DNA of 64,000 nucleotides from Stictocephala bisonia (GCA_035578905.1 JAQJVL010000029.1:3742668-3806667), one strand, 5' to 3'. Shown: positions 40,918 through 52,499, counted from the stretch's first letter. A program made the numbers and translations. Notes: generated by a model not told the origin, from the letters alone.

Positions 40918-41930
40918 TAGTGGCGTATTGGGGGGAAAGGAGGGGGGTCCGGGGTCCCACCTCCAGGAATATTTGTAGAATTTAATGCTCTGATACTGCA
41001 TTTTAAGGCTACTTTTATACTCAATTAACAATAAATTCTGATATCATTTTAAGGTAAAAACCTTATTTGAACTTTCAATGATTGCTTTAAAGGACCTTGC
41101 TGTACGATAGTGTAATGAAAAGGTCATTTAGTTTTACCAAGAATTATCCTGTCTGTATGAGTAATTTGGAGTAAATAATAGCTATAATTTTTGGCTTTAA
41201 ACATATATAATATTTTACTAAATATTACACACTACTGAATACAAATTACATTTTAATGAATTACACATTACATTTTACTAAACAATATTTTACAAAAAAA
41301 TAGTTGTAAATTGATTTTTAAGAAAGTTCAACTATCCTTTTATTACTGTGAATTTGTTATCATTCTGTTCACATCTACATACTCATCTTTTTTGACAGCC
41401 AACAAGGCAAGAGTTGATAGGCTTTCTTGACCGGTCGTATACCTTAGAAATGTATTTATCCTTCTCAAACAAAAAAATGAACGTTCACGTAAAGCTGAAC
41501 TTATTGGTATTGCAAGGTAAAGGCGAAAAAGTTAAAATGTTTTAGGAAAGAGCTTCTCCCTCGCACTTTCAAGGAACGATTGCTACTACTAATTTTGTGT
41601 ACATATTTTTCAAGTCTGAATGTTTATGATAGGTTATGCAGTCAGACTGATTAGGCCGACATTCCTGCCAGGGTTGAACTTGTTTGTGGTGGCTGAACTT
41701 TAGTTAGGCATTATTCTTCATGACCACTATCAGTACTCAATAGCAAACAAAGGTGTTATGAATTCTTTGTTTAGTTTGAATTTCACATTCTTATTCTTTT
41801 AGTTTGTATAGTTTTTAATAATATGTTACTGAACAAATAATTCTCTTAAGACAACAGTGGTTTCTAATAATAAATTATGAAAGTTTAAAAATATTGGGGG
41901 CGGGGACTGCCCTCCTAGATCCCGCCACTG
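40918..41930 (-). mobile_element. hAT relic with CAGTGGCG-type ends
   Basis: The left end TAGTGGCGTATTGGGGGG and the right end (reverse complement CAGTGGCGGGATCTAGG) resemble the ends of the intact hAT at 46628. The 1013-bp interior encodes on the minus strand (41350-41518) an uninterrupted dimerisation fragment: I-P-I-S-S-A-L-R-E-R-S-F-F, then R-R-I-N-T-F-L-R, then G-Q-E-S-L-S-T-L-A-L-L. This keeps the E-R-S-F block. The flanking 8-mers (AGCAAACC and AGACCAGC) match only partly. It is an internally deleted relative of the 46.6-kb element. Confidence 0.78.
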
Positions 41931-43185
41931 AGACCAGCTAATCCCTTCATTATTTAACTGATGGCATTCGTCATACCTTGTACTTGGCAGACAGCTCGCA
42001 AATTCACAGGAAATTAGGTTCAGAATAAGCTGCCAGCAACCCTAGGAAGAGTGCTCCATCATTGGCAAAGTTAAGAAGTCCATCACAGCCCAGCACAGTT
42101 GAGCTGCGTGACTTATTACCAAAAGAGCATTGAGCTTGTCATCAGCAAGCTGCCATTTCAGTAGTTCCTTCGTGATATCGCCCAGTACATCGAAACTGAT
42201 CTTCTATCCCAGAGTTCGGTGTTGGCACTGTAGGAATCCTATATAAGTCAGCATTTTCAAAGATACCAAACTGTGCATCATTCATCTGAAGCGTATTAAG
42301 TACAACCTACTATTTATTCCTTTTTTAAATAAAGTATAACACCTCAAATTTAGTTATTATCATTATTTTAAATTGCAATAATAATCGTTGAGTAGGTCTA
42401 CAAGGTCCAGACAGTATTTTTTTCTCTAGAACGTGTGGTTAGGACATTGGGTCCTGATGCTGTTATTTCCAGGGTTCATTACCAGGATTAACTACTGAAG
42501 TCGTAGCTTTCTGATAGCCTCATGGTGCTTGGTACACGCTAGGGGTCTGAGTTGCAACTGTGCCATCTGCCAACCCAATAGTCAAACGTAGGACCAATTT
42601 TTGGAGATGATCAGTGAACCATTGGACTCTAGGAATAATCTTTTATGCAGGTAGTACAACAGTGAGTTTAAAAAAAATAGAAATGTACTAAAATTTGCAA
42701 CTTTCTTATTTATTTATTAACTCAACTAAGGTGTGTAATGGGATTTAAAACAAACTTTCTGGCCTGGTTTTAACTGGCCTTGCTATACCTTGCCTTGCCT
42801 ATTCTGGTAAAAAGCTACTTCATTATTATCAAACATAAACTATGCAAAATAGGAATCATTATATGACCCCTATCTTTGTCTTTGGGCTAATTAATGCTAC
42901 TGTCAGGTCTTTTTCACACAGGACTTGTAACCAGCAGCATCTCAATTATGGATGCAGTAGCGAAAACTCTTCTCAAACAAAACTTAAAAAATAATTCTAA
43001 AGTAATTTACAGCGAGCAAAGGTTGAAAGGAAACTTTACCGATAAATTATACATAATCATCACTTTAGAGGTACATATATAACTCAGATTAATATATAGT
43101 AGTTGACAAACATTTATTAATTTTATAAAGCTGTGATATGTTTGTATCAAGATCCAAAAGTTTTGTTGATATATTAATAAGAATA
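41931..43185. other. Intergenic sequence, nothing recognised
   Basis: Moderately GC-balanced near 42000-42550, then AT-rich. No exon or repeat is supportable. Confidence 0.45.
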
Positions 43186-43785
43186 AAAAAAGGTATTATG
43201 ACATAAAATATGAAAGGAAAAACTAAAAAGCAAAGTACTTTTATATTAATGTTGTATTATAGATTAAGCTATAGATGTATCTCCGGACAGCTAGCTAAGT
43301 CCAATCCATCAAGCCATTTAAGACCTGCCTCACTGACTCTATTTATACAAGCTAATTCCTCCATAAAAGAGCTCAGGGTGCTCTGTAATTATATGATCCA
43401 TTTTTGGATAGACTCCGCAATCACATGATTGATCTAGTGTCAGTACCCATTTATACTTGCAGTAGTTATATCTGCCCACTCCAGTTCGGAAGCCATTTAA
43501 CAGTGTCCACTCTTTTATTGAATTCTTTAAGTAGTACCTCCTGACGTCTTATCTCTGGAGGAGCTATATTACACAGCATTGGGAGCCAAAGAAGTGGAGT
43601 TGCCATGAGACTGCCACTAATACCTCTCATGATCCTATTAATCTGATCGATATAAAGCCTAGTTCCCACGGCCAGCCATCCATAAAGCCAAACATCAACA
43701 AAGAACCTAGAGGTCCTGGCAGTGGTATGGCAAATCACTGGCGTGGTAAGCGGAGAGATGCCATAGCTCTGTGATACGACCACTA
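43186..43785 (-). pseudogene. LINE 3'-end fragment
   Basis: The minus strand gives R-I-M-R-G-I-S-G-S and L-W-L-P-M-L-C-N-I-A-P-P-E-I-R-R-Q-E-V-L-L-K-E-F-N-K, then degraded sequence down to about 43265. The + strand LINE at 60.3-62.2 kb has N-R-T-M-R-A-I-S-G at the equivalent place, so both belong to one family. The part at 43186-43262 is probably its 3' UTR, which explains the near-identical stretch at 40732. Confidence 0.75.
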
Positions 43786-44492
43786 GGATCGCTATTGTCG
43801 AACAGTTGAAATTTTCCTCAACATTAAGATTAGCTATTTTTTTTATTTATTTACCAACGGTTACACCATTTACAATAGTTTACAAGATTAATTTTTGTCA
43901 TACAATTGGTACAGGATGGCACAGCAAGAGAAAGCATGGTACATGCTGACACATGAATTTTGATTCACTTCTGACTTTTTCATGCTTTTTTAACTTTCTT
44001 TTTGTGTGTGCAAATTTATTAAAGTCAGATAAGGGAGTTGATAAAGGCAGAATCTGAGTGTACTTTCATGATGGAGAATAAGTGCATCGTATTATGTAGA
44101 GCAAGATGAAACAATAAATAATGCAGAGATGACTATGAGTAATAACAACAACAATGACCATAGGAATCTACAATAAGTACAGAGGCAGAAATAGACTATG
44201 AAAAGCAATAACAATAGTAAGTGAGAACTAAGTACAAATAACGTGTGTCTTGATGTGGAGAGCTAAGGGCAGATAATAACTATAACAAGATAGACTATAT
44301 ATGAAAACAATAACGATAATAAATAACTAAGCGGTACAGGGACAAAAATAGACGATGAAAGCAATAACAAATAAATAACCGTAAGAACTAAGTATAGAGA
44401 ACATGCGTCCTTATGTGTAAACTATAAATAACAATAAGAATAATGAACGACCAATAAATAATAATAACAAAGGTAGACCATGAAAAATGATA

Positions 44493-46067
44493 TTAAAAAT
44501 AAGAATAAGTACAGAGAACATGCAGCTTAAAAAACAAATTTAAACACATTCCTTCTAAAGGACGACGATGTTTCGTTGAAAAAGTCAATTTTTGACGCAA
44601 CCTCGTTCCCAAGACGCTGCAACCTGGCCAGACCGCTATTGTAGGCATAGTTCGTTGGAAGGTGTGTATGTGCGAACAGGTGCGAAGATCTGGTCCCTCT
44701 CGGAACGAGGAAGTTAATCTACTGTAGCAAGTTGGCAGAGTCAGTATCACCGTTGACCAACTTGTGTAGGAAAACTAGGTCAAGCAGCTGACGTCTAAGA
44801 TGGAGAGGCTGAACGTTGAACCGCTCCTGGAGCTCCAAGATTGATGAGTCTCGATAGTCATAACCAAGGCGAACACCCAAAACACAAAGAAAGCGGGCCT
44901 GGACTCTGTTCATCGATTCGATGTGGCCAAGCTGGTAAGGCGACCAGATAGTTGATCCATAATCCAAGATAGGTCGGACGAGGATCTTATAGAGTACCAG
45001 AAATGCTTGTGGAGATCTGAAGTCTCTTGTGGATCTTAGGATGAAGCCCAAGAGGGTGTTTGCTCTAGAGATGGCATGATTGATGTGCTCAACAGGGCTT
45101 AAGGTAGGAGTGAATATTACACCAAGATCCTTTACACGATCCTCTCTTCTCAGGATTTCACCACCAATACTGTAGTCAAAAGTTGTGAGTACAGCAAGTC
45201 TTGTAAATTAGACGACATGACACTTAGTACCATAGAGTTCAGAGCACACCAAGCCTCAACATTAACAAAAAAAAAAACATTGAAAAGTAGAGGGCCTAGG
45301 TGTGATCCCTGAGGACGCCAGATATAGCCCAAAAGAGCGGAGATAAAGACTCCTCACACTTGATAATTAAGTACCGATCCTCCAGATAGCTTGACAACCA
45401 TTTGATAAGATGGCCACTAACGCCATAACCAGCAAGCTTCGCAACCAACAAACCATGATGAACCTTGTTGAATGCCTTGGAATAGTCCAAATAAATGCAA
45501 TCAACTTGACAAGAATTAACAAATGCCAAAGTCACATATTCATTGAATGATAGGAGATTTGTTATGGTGGAGCGGCCCCGAAGAAATCCGTGCTGATTAC
45601 ATGCAAAATATTTCTTCAGATAACTGGAGAGGTGATCCAGAACCAAGGACTCGAAAACTTTAGCCAGAGCCGATTGAATCACAATTGGTCTGTAGTTTGT
45701 TATACTACCACGATCGCCGGACTTGTAAATTGGAGACCACAAAACCTTGTTTTAGGACAGATGGAAACGTTCCAGAATGCAACAGGAAGTTGAATAAGAT
45801 CGTCATATGAATAGCAAGAACGGAAGAGCAGAGTTTCAACACAGCAGGAGGTATACCATCAGGACCAGCACTTTTAGATGGATAGAGCTCATCAAGCTTC
45901 TTTTGGACATCTGTGGCAGATAACTCAATCGATGACAGAGAATCACCTCGGGCAGAATCAAAAGATGGGACTTGGACATCACCAACACTAAAAACTGAGG
46001 AGAAATGTTCAGCAAAGAGGCCACACTTGCTGCTGGGATCCTGAGCCACCATTCCATTCCAAGTCAT
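44493..46067 (-). pseudogene. LINE ORF2 reverse transcriptase and C-terminal region
   Basis: Frames 46067-45705, 45742-45296, 45332-45150, 45051-44719 and 44750-44493 give S-A-G-P-D-G-I-P-P, then T-N-Y-R-P-I-V-I-Q-S, then I-Y-L-D-Y-S-K-A-F-N-K-V-H-H, then Y-I-W-R-P-Q-G-S-H-L-G-P (degraded from the usual G-V-P-Q-G-S), then I-L-V-R-P-I-L-D-Y-G-S-T-I-W-S-P. The region around the catalytic A-D-D (about 45150-45240) is damaged. Confidence 0.85.
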
Positions 46068-46199
46068 TGTAGGAGGAAAGCCAGGTGCACCTTTTAGGTT
46101 GGAGACATGTGAACAGAAGGATTTTATGCCATGAGGAATACTGTCCTCAATTTTTCCAATATAAGTAGCATAGAATTCAGCTACCAGAGCTTTGCATTA

Positions 46200-46619
46200 G
46201 GTTCTTAAGCTTCGAAAAACATCCAGATCAAGAAGGCTACCAGTAGTTTTAAAGCTTTTGTGAGCAATTTTTTTCCTAATCACAAGATTCTTCAATTCGC
46301 TGGAGAACCATTTAGGAAAGCTAGAAGCACAGACTCTCTTCATAGGTGTGTTCCGTGTTATGATGAAGGACAGCTGGTTGCTAAAGGTGCTAAATGCCTG
46401 CTCACTATCATGCAGTTCGCCTATGACAAGATATTGAAGAGCTTGTACCTATTTTATTAAATATAGCTACGGTGTTACAATTTATAAAATCTTGGACTAG
46501 CTTAATGCGACTTGGGCGTACTGGTTCAGGGACAACAGCAGATATCTCCAAGGTAAGGTGATGTTTGTCTCCAGGAAGAAAAGAGTCAGGGACCGGAAGT
46601 AGTTCAGTGTCTGTAATTG
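46200..46619 (-). pseudogene. LINE ORF2 linker next to the hAT insertion
   Basis: The minus strand reads T-E-L-L-P-V-P-D-S-F, then H-H-L-T-L-E-I-S-A, then F-I-N-C-N-T-V-A-I-F. It is LINE domain-connecting sequence, which the hAT target copy ACGAAAAC joins to the sequence at 50676. Confidence 0.7.
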
Positions 46620-46627
46620 ACGAAAAC

Positions 46628-49600
46628 CAGTGGCGTAAATACGGGGGGTGATCAGGGTGATCTATCACCCCCCAAAGACTAAAAAAAAAAGCCCGTACGC
46701 AGAAGGAGTCCTGCGTAACAAAAGCGAATTTCATATTAAAAAACAAAAAAAGGGATATAGTCAGTGGTTACCGACTATTGAGTACCCAACAACATTTGTT
46801 ATCATTATTTTTGATGTCATGTTTAAAAACCTTTTAATAGATTCGTGGTAAAAAACTCAAACCAAAAACTGTTGCGAAATATTGTTGCTAAATGAACATG
46901 TGCTACTTGAGTTTTGATTTGAGTTTTAATGCATTTTTTAAGTTTATTCACAGTTTTATAGTCCAAGAATGTTGTTTGTGCAGCTAGCGGGATTTCTTTT
47001 TGTACGAAAACGCTCCATACTAACACACACATGTGAGAAGTAAAACAGTGGTCGCGTAAACACCAGCTGGAGGGAAACAATGCCACTATCGGGTAGTGGA
47101 GGGAGAGGGATGTGACTCACGAATGTTTCTAAAAATAGCTCCCTGCTATCGCTCTACTTCCCATCATAACTCATAAGTCCCTCTACCTGACACCTGTTTG
47201 GTTCGTCGTATTTTTGCTTCAGTGACCAGTGTTGTTGAGTGTGCGGGTAATTACTGCTATTGACAGTAATCGACTGTGGTTTTAAATGACGGTGGATTAT
47301 TATTTAAAATTATTATAGTTTTCAACCTGTTGTCATGTTTACCAGATAGCCTGTGCGTATTGGCGTTATTTTTGTTGAATAATGGCGGCCAAACGAAAAG
47401 GCCAGTGTTTAATATCGGACATGTTCAAAACTAGAAAAGTAGAGGACTGTTCTTCGGCTGAACCTGAAAGTAGTGAACCTGTTCAACTTCAACAGCCTTT
47501 ACTACCTGCAGTAAGTTCATCCTGTTCAAGTTCATCAGTAACTGACGACACAACAACTTTTAACCCGAATGACATAGGCCTTTTTTTAAACAAAGTCATA
47601 CAAGACGAGGACAAAGTTAAGCTTATTCAAACGTTTTGGCAACCCCCCTCCACCTACAAGTTTCCTGTGCTGGAGAAATTTCAGAAACGAAAGTTAAAAT
47701 TCCAGCATTCGTGGTTAAGCAAATATCCGTGGCTTGTTTACTCGGAAAAAGAAGAAGGAGCTTTCTGTAAATTCTGTTTCCTATTTGCCAAACACGGAGC
47801 AGGAATAAATAGCCAAGAACTTGGGTCATTGGTGAAAAATAAATTCACGAACTGGGTGAAATCCCAAGAGGTATTTAAAAGCCACGCTCATACCGAATAT
47901 CACAATGCGTGCATTACAGATTTTCAAAATTTAAAAAAGATTCTGGAAAACAGGTCGTTGGAGATAATCAATCAAGTTAATACAGCACGCAACGACGCTA
48001 TCCTTAAGAATAGACGAAACCTAAAACCGGTAATTGAAACCATAATATTGTGTGGACGGCAAGAGCTTGCCTTGAGGGGACACAGGGACTCTGGAAATGT
48101 TGAGACGGAGTCTTTGTGTAGTGAAAAGAATGAAGGGAACTTCAAAGCTCTTTTGAGGTACAGAAGCCAAGGTGACAAAGCTCTGAAAGACATGTTAGAC
48201 GGGAGTGGAAAAATTAAATACCTTTCGCCTCTGTTACAAAATGAAATAATTGAATCTTGTAATCGCGTTATACAGACAAAACTTGTTGAGGAAGTGAATA
48301 ATGCGACTTATTTCTCAGTGCTGGCAGACGAAACTAGTGATGTTTCCAACGTGGAACAGATTTCTTTGTGCGTTCGGTATGTTGAAGTGAACACCGAAAA
48401 TCACACACACACTGTAAAAGAACAATTTCTGCAGTTCGTACCAACAACTGAACTCACAGGAAAAGCCTTGGCAGAAACAATTTTAAATAGTTTAAACAGC
48501 TTTGGGTTGAACATGAATGGTTTAAGAGGACAAGGTTATGATGGGGCATCAGCAATGTCCGGTCAGTACAACGGTGTCAACAAATTTGTGCAAGACAAAC
48601 ATCCATTGGCTTTGTATGTACATTGTGCGGCCCACTCGCTAAACTTAGCAGTAACTAGAGCATGTGAGGTCCCTGATATAAGCAACTGTCTCGGTACAAT
48701 CGAAAAATGTTACGTGTTTTTCAACACACCCAAAAGACAAGCTATCCTAAACGATGTCATTGAAAAATCAGAAATGGATCCAAATGTAAAAACCTTAAAA
48801 AGGTTGTGTGCCACGCGATGGGTGGCGAAGTATGATGCAGTTCGAGATTTTATGCATATTCTTGATTTCATCCTGGAATCTTTGGATGTAATTTCCTCTT
48901 GGAAGGACGGATCAGGAGCAAACAGCTTGAAGTGGGCAATACTAAACATAGATTTTGTCGTTGCTGTACATGTTATCTCTAATGTTTTTGCTTTCGGAAT
49001 GCCGTTGTGCAAGGAATTGCAAAGGGAAACATTGGACTTAAAAGAGGCTGTTGTAATGGCTGAAGACTTAATATCAGAGTTGAGTCTTAAGTGATTGAAA
49101 GCCGAGGAAGAGTTTCGCCTTATTTTCAATCAAGTGAAAGCCCTTGCATTAGACTTAGGTATCGAGGTGAAAATTCCGAGACTATGTGGGAGACAAATGA
49201 ATAGAAGTAATGCACAAGCAAGTATGTCCAAAGACCTAACTGAACATGATCGAGTAAAAGAACACTTTAGAATCAATCTATTCCTCCCGTTTATTGAATT
49301 TTTCATTCAACAACTCGAGGAAAGATTCAAAAAACACAAAGCAGTTTTTGAGGGGTTCCAATGCTTGTTCGATCGGGAGCCCAACAATGAAACGAAAACT
49401 AAGCTGGACGCTTTAGTTCAGTTTTATGCAAAGGACGTTTTCTCTAACACCGAAGACATCTATGTGGAACTGAAAATGTGGAGAAAAGAAATCAACAGAA
49501 CCAAAAATCAGACAGCTTTGAAGTCGGCTCTTTCCAGCCTCGATACGTGTGAAAAAACATTGTACCCCTCCATATACCAGCTGTTGAAAATCCTGTGCAC

Positions 49601-50667
49601 AATGCCTGTAACGACATGCACTCCAGAGAGGACCTTTTCTACATTAAAGAGAATTAAAACATACCTCAGGAACTCTACTGGACAAGTAAGTGTAACTCAT
49701 TTATAAAGTTTATTTATACTATTTTAACTTTGAATCAGATGTAAGATTTTATAGAATAGGTTATCGATACTTAGCCAATGCATATTATTCGCTGTCAGTA
49801 TCAAAAGCTACTACTTGTGGATTTTAAAAATATCAAACTTAATAGGATCTGCCCAACTTTCATCAAGTTAAGTTCTGATAACAACATCTTGTTCAGCCAG
49901 CCATAAATAAAAACTCTTTTATTAGATTGTTCAAGTAGTTAAAAGAAAGTGTATACATTTTGATGAAACAAAATATATCTTTATAACTTGAATATTATTA
50001 TAATAATTATAATTTGTTATAGACACGACTCAATGGACTGGCGATGTTATCAATTCATAGAGAAATTGGAATCACTGTTGACGAGGTGATAGACGACTTT
50101 GGAAAAAAACCAAGAAAGATTGACTTTGTAATCTAGTTCTCAAGTTTGAGAGATAAGTGTGAAGCTTAATAAATTGTTTAGTGCTGTATTGGAAGTTATT
50201 TTTTACACCTTGATAATTAACTAACATTTTTCATAATGTACTAAAGATTGAGAAGAAGGCAACCAAGAAGTTGTAAACTTAAATAGTATCAAAGTGTGTG
50301 GTCTCATTTCAAAGTGGTCTCATTTCTTTAATTTTTCAATTGTTTTTATTTTTGAGACTGCTAATTTCTGTATGTTAACAGACCTCTTGCCCCGATATTA
50401 CAAAATATGTTTCGTTGGCCAAAATATCAATTTTACTAAACGTTTACACAAAATCAACTATTTTATCTAAAATACAGGAATAACCCAAATATGTCTGGCA
50501 TAATTAAAACACAACAATTTTGCTGACGTTCAAAAAGCATCAAAAACCACTATTTAGCAAATATATTTTCAAAACATTTTCCGGGGGAGTACCCCCGGAC
50601 CCCCCTTTGAGTTGCGCCCCCCAAACCCCCTATCACCCCCCACATGTCATTCCTATTTACGCCACTG
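46628..50667 (+). mobile_element. Nearly complete autonomous-type hAT element, 8-bp target duplication ACGAAAAC
   Basis: The ends CAGTGGCGTAAATA and TATTTACGCCACTG form 14-bp perfect TIRs. ACGAAAAC is duplicated at 46620-46627 and 50668-50675. The 4040-bp element carries one two-exon transposase gene (47382-50136) with one in-frame TGA. The ends also hold G-rich/C-rich runs (ATCACCCCCC type) just inside the TIRs. It interrupts LINE coding sequence, so it is younger than that LINE. Confidence 0.95.
47382..50136 (+). pseudogene. hAT transposase (ZMYM1/DUF4371-type), two exons, single in-frame stop
   Basis: Exon 1 (47382-49685) and exon 2 (50023-50136) join in phase 0, CAA|GTAAGT...TTATAG|ACA, for 805 codons before the TAG. 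Domain order: Ser-rich N-terminus, a TTF-type zinc-finger region (F-C-K-F-C at about 128-132, then H-A-H-T-E-Y-H), first catalytic region A-D-E-T-S-D (Asp316), G-Y-D-G-A-S-A-M (Asp387), H-C-A-A-H-S-L-N-L, then a dimerisation block C-T-P-E-R-T-F-S (Glu749) and N-G-L-A-M-L-S-I-H. The only visible lesion is TGA at 49092-49094 (codon 571); the frame is open on both sides. The start ATGGCGGCC follows AATA, a reasonable context. Read-through or a single recent mutation are the alternatives. Confidence 0.9.
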
Positions 50668-50675
50668 ACGAAAAC

Positions 50676-50836
50676 ACCAGATCAAGTGTGACACCACGGA
50701 AGTTAAACACTGTTAAACTGTTTGAGATCATACAAATTAGCCAAGTCAATAATGCATCGTGAAGGTTCATCGGTAGCTCGAAGAGGTTCAGTCCAATCTG
50801 TATTAGGCAAATTGAAATCACCTACTAGTAAGATGT
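50676..50836 (-). pseudogene. LINE endonuclease segment between the hAT and SINE insertions
   Basis: The minus strand reads I-L-L-V-G-D-F-N-L-P-N-T-D-W, the conserved G-D-F-N motif of the APE-type endonuclease. Confidence 0.8.
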
Positions 50837-51148
50837 TGTTATTATTAAAGCAAATATTTATTTATTTATTTTTTATTTTTATTTATTTATTTATTCATAA
50901 GACGCCGATCGTCAAGATATGGGCGAATATGGATTTCGAATGAGTGTAGATGAGCGAATGTAGTCATTGTTACAAACTAAGGCCGACTATTCCTTAGAAA
51001 GTGTCATTAATTAATAGCCCAATTACAAATGAACAGCCGGTGATTATCAGCTGATCCTTCTCAAAATGTGTTGACTCTGATTGGGATCGAACTGAGAACC
51101 TTTAGCACATGAAGCTGGGATTGAACCAACTACGCTACCGACCAATCA
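50837..51148 (-). mobile_element. tRNA-derived SINE inserted in the LINE
   Basis: Read on the minus strand from 51148, an A box TAGCGTAGTTGG (51127-51138) is followed after 33 bases by a B box AGTTCGATCCC (51083-51093), the internal RNA polymerase III promoter of a tRNA head. The body leads into the shared module ending CTTGACGATCGGCGTCTTA and a tail of TAAATAAATAAA repeats (50837-50900). LINE coding resumes on both sides. The head differs from that of the copies at 58.6-61 kb. Confidence 0.85.
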
Positions 51149-51520
51149 ATAGCTTCTTCAGCTGTCTGACAGAAGTCCCTGTATACAGAATGGTGGAGAT
51201 TGGGAGGTATAAACACACACCCAATTACAGTGCTAGCCTGGCCAGTGTTCATACTTACAAAAACGCTATCGTTGTTCTGGTTAACAGGAGAAATATTGCT
51301 GCTGGAGATAGAATTATTTACTGCAATCAAGGCACCTCCTCCACTAGACTTGCCACTAGTCACTGCTGACCGATCGCACCTGAAGACAGTAAATCCTTGG
51401 AAGCCCAATTCAGAATCAAGATTATCAGACGTAAGATTTGTCTCAATCAGAGCAATCACATCGTAGGAAGTGGTGGCTAATACTTGCAATAACTCATTAA
51501 GTTTACTTTTAAGGCCATTA
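51149..51520 (-). pseudogene. LINE endonuclease N-terminal segment
   Basis: S-Y-D-V-I-A-L-I-E-T-N-L, then F-R-C-D-R-S-A-V, then S-S-G-G-G-A-L-I-A-V-N, then G-C-V-F-I-P-P-N are the ordered motifs of the APE-type LINE endonuclease. It ends at E-A-I-D-W, where the SINE is inserted. Confidence 0.85.
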
Positions 51521-51775
51521 ACATTTTGAAACAGGCAATTGATTGCATGTGGTGTACCGTAGGAGCTTACTAGTTTTTTTTTTTTTTATTACTGACAATG
51601 GAGGTAATATTATTCTTGTATTTGATGCTAAGGCCCCTTTCTCCCTGGGAGATTCTAGTCTCAAGTTCAGATTTGAGAGATTTATAATGTTCCATTTCCC
51701 TGGGTGTGCGATTCCGAGACGCTTTGACGGTAGAAAGTCGTTGATCCACCTGAACAGCAGATTCAGAGAAGAAAC

Positions 51776-52483
51776 CTAACAGGTCATCACATCAGATTCC
51801 TTGCTCAAAATAACGTTTAGGGGCCTTATCTTTTTGGGCATCCTCTTACCAACACGAGCAGTTTTAAAAGAATTGCTGCTCACTTCTGGAAGGAAGGAGT
51901 CAAGCAAACGGGTTACAAGATCGTTGTCATGTCTTACCCTCATATCAACATTCTTATCCTGAGATTCCGGAAAATTAAAGAGCATGGTATTCTTCGATCT
52001 ACGTGCACGATCGCTCATATCCGCTATAATTGTTTCAGTGTTGCCATTGCTATCACATTGAGCAGATTCTCCTAGTTTCTTTTCCAATGCATTCACCTTG
52101 GACTCATTTACGCTCAAACGATTTTATAATTGAGAGAAATTCTTATTTAACCCCCCCAATTCACTGACCAGGCTATAAACCTTAGCAGGAAGTGATATTA
52201 GTGCATTAACCTTGTCAGCAAGATCAACAATCTTAGATGTGAGTATTGTAAGTTGCTTAAGTATTAAGTTTTGAGGCTGCTCGGAGGATTGTACGCAATC
52301 TGTACGAGAGCAGTGCCATTTAATCTTATTATCAGCACAGATACGTTGGTACTCATCTTAGTCATGCCCAAACAGTCCCTATGGAACCAGCGTTTGGCAG
52401 GCACCGTCACAGCCTACGCCATCCTCGGCATCCAGTACAATCTTAACACAAATTGTGTGTTTTACATTATACTGTGCTTGCAT
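51776..52483 (-). pseudogene. LINE ORF1 with N-terminal PHD-like finger
   Basis: From the ATG at 52483 the minus strand reads M-Q-A-Q-Y, then C-V-K-I-V, then V-G-C-D-G-A-C-Q. After a one-base frameshift comes R-W-F-H-R-D-C-L-G-M, then K-W-H-C-S-R-T-D-C-V. The spacing of Cys and His matches a PHD finger. Further on is a helical region (N-A-L-E-K-K-L-G-E) and S-K-N-T-M-L-F-N-F-P-E-S, the ORF1 RRM-like start. PHD fingers are known in ORF1 of some LINE groups. They bind histone tails or act in nucleic-acid binding. Confidence 0.7.
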
Positions 52484-52499
52484 CACTAAAAAAATAAAG

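Larger units (their letters stand above)
43835..52483 (-). mobile_element. Full-structure LINE with PHD-like ORF1, interrupted by a SINE and a hAT element
   Basis: On the minus strand, ORF1 starts at 52483 and runs to 51776, the endonuclease lies at about 51500-51150 and 50836-50676, the linker and reverse transcriptase at 46619-44719, and the 3' region reaches 43835. Two insertions split it: a SINE at about 50837-51148 and the hAT at 46628-50667. Across both, the LINE reading resumes (E-E-A-I-D-W, then I-L-L-V-G-D-F-N-L-P-N-T-D-W). Many frameshifts make it inactive. The 3' region (44100-44500) is rich in short A/C/T repeats such as AACAATAA. Confidence 0.85.

Noticed and set aside
47623..48193. 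Minus-strand frames over the hAT transposase
   Set aside because: They are shadows of the + strand transposase, which has clear domain motifs.
51083..51138. tRNA gene at the A/B box pair
   Set aside because: The cloverleaf is not maintained and the sequence continues into a SINE body with an A-rich tail, so it is a SINE head.
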